The translations under genes were made by a program, and so were the position numbers. This document shows, piece by piece, positions 39,129 to 48,563 of a stretch of DNA of 64,000 nucleotides (position 1 is its first letter; the number at the start of each line of letters is the position of its first letter). Location: positions 5,146,001 through 5,210,000 of the forward strand of contig NZ_BHZC01000001.1 of the NCBI RefSeq assembly GCF_003865135.1. The letters are read 5' to 3'. The DNA is from Streptomyces chrestomyceticus JCM 4735. Its GTDB lineage: Bacteria; Actinomycetota; Actinomycetes; Streptomycetales; Streptomycetaceae. The notes under the pieces were generated by a model. It saw only the letters and a list, made by a program, of their open reading frames with translations, made no database searches and had not been told where the DNA came from.

Positions 39129-40777
39129 GTTCCGTGGCAACTGTCCACAGCCTGTGGACCCTTGCGGCCGAGGCACCGGCCAGGATCCCGGCGCCGAAGA
39201 TCGAGTATGCCCAGTTGGCCCCGGCGCTGATCGTGCTGGGTGCCGCGGTCGTCGGCATCGTCCTGGAGGCGTTCCTGCCGCGCCGCAGCCGGTACTACGC
39301 CCAGCTCCTGCTGTCCGTGCTCGCGCTGGCCGCCGGGTTCGCGGCCGTCGTGGGGCTGGCGGCGGGCGGCTTCGGCACCACCAAGGCCAAGATCGCGGCG
39401 ATGGGCGCCATCGCCGTGGACGGTCCGGCGCTCTTCCTCCAGGGCACGATCCTGCTGGTGGCGCTGGTCGCCACGTTCACCTTCGCCGAGCGGCGGCTCG
39501 ATCCGGCCGCGCACGGCAAGAAGGTGGACTCCTTCGTGGCGCAGGCCGCCGCGGTGCCCGGCGGGGAAGCCGAACAGGCCGCGGTCAAGGCCGGGTTCAC
39601 CACCACCGAGGTGTTCCCGATCGCACTGTTCGCGGTCGGCGGGATGCTGGTCTTCCCCGCCGCCAACGACCTGCTGACCCTCTTCATCGCGCTGGAGGTC
39701 TTCTCCCTCCCGCTGTACATCCTGTGCGCGCTGGCCCGCCGCCAGCGGCTGCTGTCGCAGGAGGCCGCGGTGAAGTACTTCCTGCTCGGCGCGTTCTCCT
39801 CGGCGTTCCTGCTGTTCGGCATCGCCCTGCTGTACGGGTACGCGGGCACCGTCACGTACTCCGGTATCGCGCAGGTCGTCAGCGACGGCGCCAAGCAGAT
39901 CGACCCGGCGCTGGCCGACACCATGGGCAACGACGCGCTGCTGCTGATCGGCGCGGCGCTGGTGCTCATGGGGCTGCTCTTCAAGGTCGGCGCGGTGCCG
40001 TTCCACATGTGGACGCCGGACGTCTACCAGGGCGCGCCGACCCCGGTCACCGGCTTCATGGCGGCGGCCACCAAGGTCGCCGCGTTCGGGGCGCTGCTGC
40101 GGCTGTTGTACGTGGTCCTGCCGGGACTGCGCTGGGACTGGCGGCCGGTGATGTGGGGCGTCGCGATCGTCACGATGCTGGGCGGCGCGATCGTCGCGAT
40201 CACCCAGACCGACATCAAGCGGCTGCTGGCGTACAGCTCCATCGCACACGCCGGGTTCATCCTGGCCGGTGTGATCGCCACCAGCAAGGACGGCATCTCG
40301 TCCGTCCTGTTCTACCTGGCGGCGTACTCCTTCGTGACGCTCGGCGCGTTCGCGGTGGTCACCCTCGTCCGGGACGCGGGCGGCGAGGCGACGCAGCTCG
40401 CGAAGTGGGCGGGGCTGGGCCGGCGCTCGCCCCTGACGGCGGCGGTCTTCGCGGTCTTCCTGCTGGCCTTCGCCGGCATCCCGCTGACCTCGGGCTTCAC
40501 CGGGAAGTTCGCGGTGTTCAAGGCGGCGGCGGAGAGCGGCGCGGGCTGGCTGGTCGTGGTCGGTGTCGTCTCGTCCGCCATCGCCGCGTTCTTCTACATC
40601 CGGGTCATCGTGCTGATGTTCTTCAACGAGCCGAAGGCGGACGGGCCGACCGTGGCGGTACCCAGCCCGCTGACCATGACGGCCATCGCGGTCGGTGTCG
40701 TGGTCACGCTGGTCCTCGGTCTGGCGCCGCAGTACTTCCTCGACCTGGCGGGCCAGGCGGGAGTGTTCGTGCGCTGA
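39125..40777 (+). CDS. nuoN: NADH-quinone oxidoreductase subunit N (antiporter-like)
   Basis: This 550-residue third antiporter-like pump subunit is the last gene of the operon. It has about 14 helices with PFHMWTPDVYQGAPTPVTGFM, SSIAHAGFILAGV and GIPLTSGFTGKFAVF. The frame is open far upstream through nuoM, but the GTG at 39125 overlapping the nuoM stop is the real start. A long hairpin terminator follows 47 bp downstream. Confidence 0.97.
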   Translation: MSSVATVHSLWTLAAEAPARIPAPKIEYAQLAPALIVLGAAVVGIVLEAFLPRRSRYYAQLLLSVLALAAGFAAVVGLAAGGFGTTKAKIAAMGAIAVDGPALFLQGTILLVALVATFTFAERRLDPAAHGKKVDSFVAQAAAVPGGEAEQAAVKAGFTTTEVFPIALFAVGGMLVFPAANDLLTLFIALEVFSLPLYILCALARRQRLLSQEAAVKYFLLGAFSSAFLLFGIALLYGYAGTVTYSGIAQVVSDGAKQIDPALADTMGNDALLLIGAALVLMGLLFKVGAVPFHMWTPDVYQGAPTPVTGFMAAATKVAAFGALLRLLYVVLPGLRWDWRPVMWGVAIVTMLGGAIVAITQTDIKRLLAYSSIAHAGFILAGVIATSKDGISSVLFYLAAYSFVTLGAFAVVTLVRDAGGEATQLAKWAGLGRRSPLTAAVFAVFLLAFAGIPLTSGFTGKFAVFKAAAESGAGWLVVVGVVSSAIAAFFYIRVIVLMFFNEPKADGPTVAVPSPLTMTAIAVGVVVTLVLGLAPQYFLDLAGQAGVFVR

Positions 40778-40824
40778 GTGGCCCAGGCCGGGTCCACCCG
40801 GCCGGATGCACGGCGTACGGCCCA

Positions 40825-40867
40825 CGGCCGCCGCCCGGTGCCCCGAGGGGGTGCCGGGCGGCGGCCG
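40825..40867 (+). terminator. terminator of the nuo operon
   Basis: CGGCCGCCGCCCGG (40825-40838) and CCGGGCGGCGGCCG (40854-40867) are a perfect 14-bp inverted repeat. The loop itself contains CCCC/GGGG pairing. Confidence 0.8.
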
Positions 40868-40966
40868 TTGCGCCACTCGGGCGAAGGGGACCGGCGCGGC
40901 CAGAAGCACGTACGAGGAGGGCCGGCCGGAGTGCGAAAGGCGCAGCTCAGCGCAGGGGGACCGGGC

Positions 40967-41308
40967 TCAGCGGGAGAACAGCACCGACCGGACCAGAACC
41001 TTCTTCGGCGCGGCCTTGCCGGGCGGGACGACGTAGAAGACGTCGCTGCTGCAGTCGTCGTCGGCGAAGAGGGTCACGGTGGCGTTCGTCCGGTTGAGCG
41101 CGGCGTAGGCGAAGTCGGCGCCGTTCGGGAGCTTGAGGGTGATGCACTGCTTGCCGGGCGGGTTGAAGAGGGCCGCACGCTGGTCGAGCTGGTTGCCGGT
41201 GTTGAAGCCGTAGGAGAAGACGCCGTCGGCGGCGTAGGCGGAGGTGGGGGTGGTCAGGGCGAGTACGGCCGCTCCGAAGGCGGCGGCGACGGAGGTACGC
41301 AGGCGCAT
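40967..41308 (-). CDS. small secreted protein of unknown function
   Basis: This 113-residue protein has a clear signal peptide (residues 1-27, cut after AYA). The mature part is about 86 residues with two Cys (in KQCITL and DDCSSD), probably a disulfide, and a mostly beta pattern (FAYAALNRTNATVTLFAD). I do not recognise the family. The ATG at 41308 has GAGGAG upstream. It is convergent with the nuo operon. Confidence 0.8.
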   Translation of the reverse strand: MRLRTSVAAAFGAAVLALTTPTSAYAADGVFSYGFNTGNQLDQRAALFNPPGKQCITLKLPNGADFAYAALNRTNATVTLFADDDCSSDVFYVVPPGKAAPKKVLVRSVLFSR

Positions 41309-41495
41309 TCCGTGACTCCTCGTGGTTGTCGGTGTCGAGCAACTACTCGGAGTGAATATGGCTCAGCGTATGGCGTCTTTCCCGGCGCCGCCCCGGAAAC
41401 ACCCCTGGTGGCGTAGCGGGCCTCCGCCGTTCGCGGCGGCTCTCGGCCGTTCGCGCCGGTCAGGTCCCTGGGGCGCGGCGGGGCCTGACCGCCCG

Positions 41496-42014
41496 TCAGG
41501 AGGCGGGCGTGCCCGCGGGCAGGCTCGGCATTCCCGGCAGCTTGAGCTTGCCCTCGGCCTTGGTGAAGTCGTCGGTGGGCCCGCCCTTCCAGCTCACCTT
41601 CAGCGTCCTGCCGTCGGCGCCCGGCGTGACGGTGCCCAGCGTGCGGGTGGTGTGGCCGCCCATGCACTTCAGGGCGATCACCGTGGTGCCCACCGTCTCC
41701 ACCTTGCCCTGACAGGCCGACCCGGTGTCCGCGCCGAGCCCCAGGGAGGCGATGCCCCGGTAGATCACGAGGGTGAGGTGCGAGTCGCCGGTGGTGGCGG
41801 TCCAGGCACCGTCGAGGCGGCCGGTTCCGCCGTCACTGGAGCCGTCACCGGCTGGGCCGTCGGGGCTCTGCGACGGGGTGGCGGCCGGCGCCGTGCCCGT
41901 CCCGCCCGCCGCGTCGCGCTTGCCGTCCCCGCCGCTGCTGCTGCCGCCTCCGCAGCCGCTGAGCAGGAGCGCGGCCATGGCGGCCGTACCGGCGATCTGC
42001 GCTGCCTTGCGCAC
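41496..42014 (-). CDS. putative lipoprotein
   Basis: This 172-residue protein has a lipobox (LLLSGC, Cys at 21), so it is predicted to be anchored to the outer face of the membrane. A Gly/Ser/Asp-rich linker runs to about residue 65. The rest is a small beta-rich domain (GAWTATTGDSHLTLVIYRG, VIALKCMGG) with two Cys. I do not recognise the fold. It is leftward, separate from its neighbours. Confidence 0.8.
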   Translation of the reverse strand: MRKAAQIAGTAAMAALLLSGCGGGSSSGGDGKRDAAGGTGTAPAATPSQSPDGPAGDGSSDGGTGRLDGAWTATTGDSHLTLVIYRGIASLGLGADTGSACQGKVETVGTTVIALKCMGGHTTRTLGTVTPGADGRTLKVSWKGGPTDDFTKAEGKLKLPGMPSLPAGTPAS

Positions 42015-42148
42015 GTACGTCTCCTCCGTTGGGGGGGCAGGACAGGTGAGGCTAGCAACGCGGTGCGCGGCCCGGCTCCGTAACGGGTGGGACCCGAGGG
42101 ATTGCGGCGGCGTCGCTACACATTCGGCGCGCCGCCGTGACCTTCGGA

Positions 42149-42202
42149 CACCTCATACGACACCGGCACCTCGTCCGGCACCGTCGCCTCATCCGGCACC
42201 GC
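42149..42202. repeat. three imperfect 18-bp repeats at the end of the GPP34 gene
   Basis: The units are CACCTCATACGACACCGG (42149), CACCTCGTCCGGCACCGT (42167) and CGCCTCATCCGGCACCGC (42185). They span the stop codon of the leftward GPP34 gene. Confidence 0.55.
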
Positions 42203-42871
42203 CGCCGCTACCGGCGGCGGCCTGGTCCTGGAGGATCACGGCCGCCACCGCGCGGGCGATCCAGTCGTCGCGGACCAGCGCTTTCAGGTCGCGGCGTACG
42301 GCCCGCCGGTCCCGGCCCAGGTCCAGCTTGCGGTCCAGGTGGGTGGCCGCCACCAGAGCGGCCAGAGCCCGGTCGCGCGGGTCCGCGAAGCCGGTGGCCA
42401 GCGCGCCCTTGAAGCGCGCGCGGGCCGGTCCGGCCAGGTCCAGCGGCCCGGCCGCCAGCCGCTCATAACGGAACAGGCCCAGCGCGCGCCGCGACTCCCG
42501 GCGGACCGCACCGCGCTGTTCCAGCCGCTGCCGGCACACCTCGTCGATACCGCGCGCCGTGCTCCGCACCCAGCGCTTGACCTTGATCTCGCCGCCCTTG
42601 CCGGCGTCGGGCAGCGTGCCCAGCGCCGTGTCCAGCACCAGGTCACCGAGGGGCAGCGGGCTGCCCGCCAGAATCCGGCCGCCGCGGCCCTCGGTGACCC
42701 GCCCGGCCCGCTCCAGCTCCGCGAGGGCGGCGCCGGCCAGGCCGTACCGCAGGTGGGACGGATCGTTCAGCGGCTTGCCCCGCACCGGGTCCAGGGCGAG
42801 GAGCAGCAACTCCTCGGGCAGCGTGGGGCCGCGGTCCGCGCCGCCCCACTTGCTCCCCGCCCCGTGCCCGG

Positions 42872-42875
<4 letters not shown>
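42189..42875 (-). CDS. GPP34 (GOLPH3/Vps74-like) family protein
   Basis: This 228-residue protein has the GPP34 family pattern: TLPEELLLLALDP at the N-terminus, then LRYGLAGAALAELERAGRV, DLVLDTALGTLP, and a C-terminal helical part ([22 protein letters not shown]). Eukaryotic relatives bind phosphoinositides in the Golgi; actinobacterial roles are poorly defined and may concern membranes or envelope. The ATG at 42875 overlaps the stop of the fumarylacetoacetase gene (ATGA), so the two are translationally coupled. Confidence 0.88.
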
Positions 42876-44071
<1,196 letters not shown>

Positions 44072-44400
44072 GTACGGCTCCTCGCGTGGTCTCTCGCGTG
44101 CGTCGTCACCTGTGGCCGCGGCCCCGGCCGGCGGGCCGGCGGGCTCTGCGATCAGATTACGGCCCAACGGGCCGCGAGGGGATGCCCGATCGGGGAGCGG
44201 GTGCTGCTGCGGAGGTGGCCGGGACAGCGGCGGACCGAAGGGGACAGCGGCACAAGACAATCAGAACCGAACGAAAGGCGTTGGCAAAGCGCCATAAAAG
44301 AGTTCGTAATGTCCGGAAAGACGGTACCCGAACGGACAGTTCAGTTCTAGCTTCCTTGCGGGGCGTGGCCGGGGCGGGACGCGCGCCATTGGGGGGTCAG
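44072..44400. other. 329-bp divergent intergenic region
   Basis: No gene is seen. GC falls in 44230-44360. A TTGGCA box near 44280 with TCGTAAT 17 bp later is a weak promoter candidate for the rightward ATP-grasp gene. Confidence 0.4.
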
Positions 44401-45738
44401 GTGGCTCGGAGCAGTACAGCGTTCGCGGTGGACCGGACCGTTCCGGGGCTCATCGTGAAGATCGGGGACTATCCGCTGCACCACGGCGGGGTGGGGGCGA
44501 TCCGCAGTCTGGGGCGCCTCGGCGTACCCATGTACGCGATCACCGAGGACCGGTTCACCCCCGCCGCCACCTCCCGCTACCTGCACGGACGCTGTGTCTG
44601 GCCGACCACCGGACGCGAGGACCCCCAGCGGCTCGTCGAGGTGCTGCTGCGCATCGGCAAGCGCATCGGCCGGCCCGCGGTCCTGATTCCGACCGACGAG
44701 GAGGCCGCCGTCCTGACCGCTGAGTACGCCGACGTCCTCAGCGGCCATTTCCTGTTCCCCCGCACCGTAGCGGGCCTGCCGCGCCGCCTGGCGAGCAAAC
44801 AGGGGCTGTACGAACTCTGCGTGGAGCACGGAATTCCGTCACCGGCGTCCGCCTTCCCGGAGTCGCTCTCGGACATCGAGCAGTTCGCCGCACGGGCGCG
44901 CTTTCCGGTCGTGGCCAAGAACCGCGAGGCGTTCCAGCGGCGCCGGCACCCCGCGGTCGCCGGCACCACCCTGATCGCGGGCCCCGACCAGCTCGTCGGC
45001 CTGGCGCACGACTGGGGGCCGCGGCCGGACGTGATCCTCCAGGAGTACCTGCCGCGGGAGGAGGCCGAGGACTGGATCGTGCACGCGTACTTCGACGCGG
45101 ACAGCACCGCGCTGAGCCTGTTCACCGGCGTCAAGGTGCGCTCCTGGCCGCCGCACGCGGGCATGACGGCCTGCGCGTACGTCGTCGACAACCCCGAACT
45201 GGCCGAGCTGACCGCCCAGTTCGTCAAGCGCGTCGGCTTCAGCGGCATCGTGGACCTGGACTGGCGCTACGACCGCCGGGACGGCGCGTACAAGCTGCTG
45301 GACTTCAACCCGCGGATGGGCGCCCAGTTCCGGCTGTTCGAGAACGAGGCGGGCATCGACGTCGTACGGGCCCAGCACCTGGACCTGACCGGCCGGAAGG
45401 TCCCGGAGGCGGAACAGCGGGCCGGGCAGCGGTTCGTCGTGGAGAACATCGACCTGCCGGCGCTGCTCGCGTACCGCCGGAGCGGCTACACCACGCCGCA
45501 CGCGCCGAGCCGCACCACCGGCACCGAGCTGGCGTGGCTGGCCGCCGACGACCTCAAGCCGTTCTTCACGATGCTGGCCCGCTTCGTCGGTCCGGGAGCC
45601 CGGCACCTGGTCGAGCTGCGCCGGGCGAGCAGACGCGCGCGGGCGATGAACGGGGGATCAGTACGACCGTTCCCCGCAAGGGCAGTGGGGGGCACTGCCG
45701 GACCAGCAGCAACACCCTGGGGAGGGGAACGCACGTGA
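44401..45738 (+). CDS. ATP-grasp carboxylate-amine ligase-like protein
   Basis: This 445-residue ATP-grasp protein has a preATP-grasp part (IVKIGDYPLHHGGVGAIRSL), the ATP-lid region (FPVVAKNREAF) and a C-terminal metal site in GFSGIVDLDWRYDRR and LLDFNPRMGAQF, with the conserved acidic and Asn residues. It resembles D-aspartate ligase and amino-acid ligase-type proteins that join carboxylates to amines using ATP; its substrates are unknown. The GTG at 44401 has GGGGG upstream. Its stop overlaps the start of a flavin oxygenase gene (GTGA), so both probably act in one pathway. Confidence 0.82.
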   Translation: MARSSTAFAVDRTVPGLIVKIGDYPLHHGGVGAIRSLGRLGVPMYAITEDRFTPAATSRYLHGRCVWPTTGREDPQRLVEVLLRIGKRIGRPAVLIPTDEEAAVLTAEYADVLSGHFLFPRTVAGLPRRLASKQGLYELCVEHGIPSPASAFPESLSDIEQFAARARFPVVAKNREAFQRRRHPAVAGTTLIAGPDQLVGLAHDWGPRPDVILQEYLPREEAEDWIVHAYFDADSTALSLFTGVKVRSWPPHAGMTACAYVVDNPELAELTAQFVKRVGFSGIVDLDWRYDRRDGAYKLLDFNPRMGAQFRLFENEAGIDVVRAQHLDLTGRKVPEAEQRAGQRFVVENIDLPALLAYRRSGYTTPHAPSRTTGTELAWLAADDLKPFFTMLARFVGPGARHLVELRRASRRARAMNGGSVRPFPARAVGGTAGPAATPWGGERT

Positions 45739-46949
45739 ACACTCCGGTAGCAGTCGTCGGAGCCGGTCCGTACGGCCTGTCGACGGCGGCGCACCTGCGC
45801 GCGCGGGGCGTGCCCGTACGCGTCTTCGGCCGGCCGATGGTGAGCTGGCGCGAGAACATGCCCGCGGGCATGCTGCTCAAGTCGACCCCGGCGGCGTCCA
45901 CCATCGACGCCCCGCAGGCCGGGCACACGCTCCAGGACTTCTGCGACGCGACGGGCGGGCGGCGCTACGAGTCCGACTGGGACATCCTCCCCGTCGAGAC
46001 CTTCGTGCGGTACGGCGAATGGTTCCAGGAACGGCTGGTGCCCGACCTGGAGCAGGTACGGGTCGTCTCGGTCGACCGGCGGTCCGGCGGATACGACCGG
46101 CGCTCCGACGGATTCGAGCTGAAACTGGACAGCGGCGAACAGTTCCGGGCCCGTGCGGTCGTGGTGGCCACCGGACTGACCGGTTTCGCCCGGCTGCCGC
46201 GTGAGCTGGCCGCGGCGGTGCCGGACGGACCGTCCCCCACCGGTCCGGTCTCGCACAGCTCCCAGCACCGCGACCTGTCGGTCTTCGCGGGCCGGGACGT
46301 GGTGGTGGTCGGCGCCGGGCAGTCGGCGCTGGAGAGCGCGGTGCTGCTCGCCGAGTCCGGCGCCCGGTCCGTACGGGTCGTCGCGCGCGGGCGTACGGCG
46401 GTGGGTTTCGGCGCCCCGCCGGACCAGCAGCCCAGGCTGCGGCCGGAGACACCGTTCGGCAACGCCTGGTCGCTGTACGCGTTCACCTACTACGCGGGCG
46501 GATTCCGCCACCTGCCCGCACCGGCCCGGCGCTACCTGGTCCGCCGGGTGCTGGGCCCGCTCGGCGCCTGGTGGCTGCGTGACCGCTTCGTGGGCCGCGT
46601 CCAGGTCACGGCCGGGCAGCGGATCGTCCGGGCCCGCGTCGAGGACGGGCGCCCGGTCCTGACGCTGCGCGCCCCCGACGGCCGCACCGGCGAACTGGCC
46701 GCCGATCATGTGCTGGCCGCCACCGGCTACCAGGTCGATCTGGCGGCGATGGACTTCCTCGGCCAGGGCCTGCGCACCGGCGTCACGGTCAGCGGCGGAG
46801 GACCCCGCCTGGACGCGGGCTTCGGCTCGTCCGTCCCGGGCCTGCACTTCACGGGCCTTCCGGCGGCGGCGTCCTTCGGGCCCGTGATGCGCTTCGTCTG
46901 CGGTACGGAGTTCGCGTCCCGGCGGGTGGCGGAGGCGGTGGCGCGGTAG
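45735..46949 (+). CDS. FAD-dependent NADPH-type oxidoreductase (flavin monooxygenase-like)
   Basis: This 404-residue flavoprotein has an N-terminal FAD motif VVGAGPYGLS (7-16), a second dinucleotide motif VVVVGAGQSALES (about 187-199) for NAD(P)H, and an ATGY motif near residue 330 typical of flavin monooxygenases and N-hydroxylases. It is coupled to the preceding ATP-grasp ligase. The pair could make and oxidise an amide or peptide-like metabolite, but this is inference. No regulator or transporter accompanies it. Confidence 0.85.
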   Translation: MNTPVAVVGAGPYGLSTAAHLRARGVPVRVFGRPMVSWRENMPAGMLLKSTPAASTIDAPQAGHTLQDFCDATGGRRYESDWDILPVETFVRYGEWFQERLVPDLEQVRVVSVDRRSGGYDRRSDGFELKLDSGEQFRARAVVVATGLTGFARLPRELAAAVPDGPSPTGPVSHSSQHRDLSVFAGRDVVVVGAGQSALESAVLLAESGARSVRVVARGRTAVGFGAPPDQQPRLRPETPFGNAWSLYAFTYYAGGFRHLPAPARRYLVRRVLGPLGAWWLRDRFVGRVQVTAGQRIVRARVEDGRPVLTLRAPDGRTGELAADHVLAATGYQVDLAAMDFLGQGLRTGVTVSGGGPRLDAGFGSSVPGLHFTGLPAAASFGPVMRFVCGTEFASRRVAEAVAR

Positions 46950-46994
46950 GGCCTGAGCGGGCCCCTGAGCGGATGGCTGACCGGAAGGTCTGAC

Positions 46995-47026
46995 GAGCAC
47001 CCCGTCGCTGAGCGGCCGGGGTGCTC
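46995..47026 (+). terminator. terminator after the ATP-grasp/flavin oxygenase operon
   Basis: GAGCACCCCG (46995-47004) and CGGGGTGCTC (47017-47026) are a perfect 10-bp stem with a 12-nt loop, followed by CGTTCTGT. The rest of the 355-bp gap to the next gene shows only a TACGCT -10-like box at 47233. Confidence 0.7.
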
Positions 47027-47304
47027 CGTTCTGTCCGGAATCCAGCGGTGTCCGAGGTGCGAGAAGCGTGTTCGCCATACGGACGTGGCGCGGACGTCCA
47101 CGGGCCCGACACCGGCCGTCCGCCGGTCCTGCCGCCGCCCGTGCCGCCCGCGTACGGCGGTCGAACGGGCCCGCACACCGTTCGAGAGCCTCGGAGGGGG
47201 CGGGCGCTCACGGTGATCCAACAGCGACCGGATACGCTGGCCAATGGTGGAGACAGCGACAGATCGACAATCCGTTTGATCGTCAGCAGACAGGAGTACC
47301 CCTC

Positions 47305-48318
47305 GTGACCGTCGTCGGGCCCTTCGGGCTGAGCGTGCGGGACCAGGCTCTTGAGGCCGATGTCCAGGCCGGGTTGGCGGCTGTCGAGGAGGGCCTGCTG
47401 GAGGCCACCAAGAGCGACGTGCCGTTCATCACCGAGGCCGCCCAGCATCTCGTCCGCGCAGGTGGCAAGCGGTTCCGGCCGCTGCTGGTGATGCTGGCCG
47501 CGCAGTTCGGCGACCCGCACACGCCGGGCGTCGTCCCCTCGGCCGTCGTCGTGGAGCTGACGCACCTGGCGACGCTGTACCACGACGACGTCATGGACGA
47601 GGCGGACGTGCGCCGCGGGGTGGCCAGCGCCAACGCCCGCTGGGGCAACTCCGTGGCGGTGCTCACCGGCGACTTCCTCTTCGCGCGCGCCTCGCACATA
47701 CTGGCCGACCTCGGGCCGGAGGCCGTCCGTATCCAGGCCGAGGCGTTCGAACGCCTCGTGACCGGTCAGATCCTGGAGACGGCGGGCCCGCGGGACGGCC
47801 GCGACCCGATCGACCACTACCTGGACGTCATCGCGGGCAAGACCGGCTCGCTGATCGCCGTCGCGGGCCGCTTCGGCGCGATGATGTCCGGCGCCGACGA
47901 GACGACCGTCAACATCCTGACCCAGTACGGCGAACGCCTCGGCACCGCCTTCCAGCTCGCCGACGACGTCCTGGACATCGCCAGCGACTCCCACGAGTCC
48001 GGCAAGACCCCCGGCACGGACCTGCGCGAGGGCATCCCGACCCTGCCGGTCCTGCACCTGCGCGCCCTGGCCGACGGCGAGCACGGCACCGACAAGGACC
48101 GCGAGCTGCGCGACCTGCTGGCCGGCGACCTGACCGACGACGCCCGGCACGCCGAGGCGCTGGCCGGACTGCGCGCCCACCCGGCGCTGGAGCAGGCCCG
48201 CCGCGACACCGTGCGCTACGCGGAGGAGGCGCGGGCCACCCTCGCGCCGCTGCCCGAGTGCATGGCGAAGGCCGCGCTGGAAGGGCTCTGCGACTCGGTG
48301 GTGCACCGGGCGGGGTGA
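47305..48318 (+). CDS. polyprenyl (heptaprenyl/octaprenyl-type) diphosphate synthase
   Basis: This 337-residue trans-prenyltransferase extends isoprenyl diphosphates. The first Asp-rich motif is DDVMD (94-98) and the second DDVLD (220-224), with GGKRFRPLL at about 53-61 and GKTGSLIAVAGRFGA. It is the likely source of the menaquinone side chain. The GTG at 47305 has CAGGAG upstream; a longer open frame precedes it without family character. A TACGCT -10-like box occurs about 70 bp upstream, as before mqnC. Confidence 0.94.
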   Translation: MTVVGPFGLSVRDQALEADVQAGLAAVEEGLLEATKSDVPFITEAAQHLVRAGGKRFRPLLVMLAAQFGDPHTPGVVPSAVVVELTHLATLYHDDVMDEADVRRGVASANARWGNSVAVLTGDFLFARASHILADLGPEAVRIQAEAFERLVTGQILETAGPRDGRDPIDHYLDVIAGKTGSLIAVAGRFGAMMSGADETTVNILTQYGERLGTAFQLADDVLDIASDSHESGKTPGTDLREGIPTLPVLHLRALADGEHGTDKDRELRDLLAGDLTDDARHAEALAGLRAHPALEQARRDTVRYAEEARATLAPLPECMAKAALEGLCDSVVHRAG

Positions 48319-48396
48319 CCTCCGGTAACCCTTAGGGGCCTCGGGGACCCGTCTCTGTCTTTGGTCATACCGGTTCCACCCTGCGGTCGCGCGGGG

Positions 48397-48468
48397 CTCA
48401 TCCCACCGGAGTACGCGGAGTTGGCCCCCGGGGCTGACGCGCCAGGCTGGCCGGTTTGGTGGGATGAG
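48397..48468. promoter_or_regulatory. inverted repeat upstream of the LolA-like gene
   Basis: CTCATCCCACC (48397-48407) and GGTGGGATGAG (48458-48468) are exact 11-bp inverted repeats 50 nt apart, in the 245-bp gap before the LolA-like gene. They may form a leader structure or act as paired binding sites. Confidence 0.4.
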
Positions 48469-48563
48469 GAGCACCACGCCGCGGCGGAACGGGTCACAAT
48501 GAGCCCGGGAGTGGGACGAGTGCGTCGCGCAGCAGGCCGCCGCTTACGACGGAGGTAAGGCAC

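Noticed and set aside
35061..39176. 1371-residue open frame on the minus strand opposite nuoK-nuoM
   Set aside because: It is antisense to four certain nuo genes; long shadow frames are expected at this GC content, and its composition is Arg/Gly/His/Gln noise.
48361..48558. 65-residue rightward frame before the LolA-like gene
   Set aside because: Poor start context and no family match; it lies across the inverted repeat and fits better as leader or promoter.
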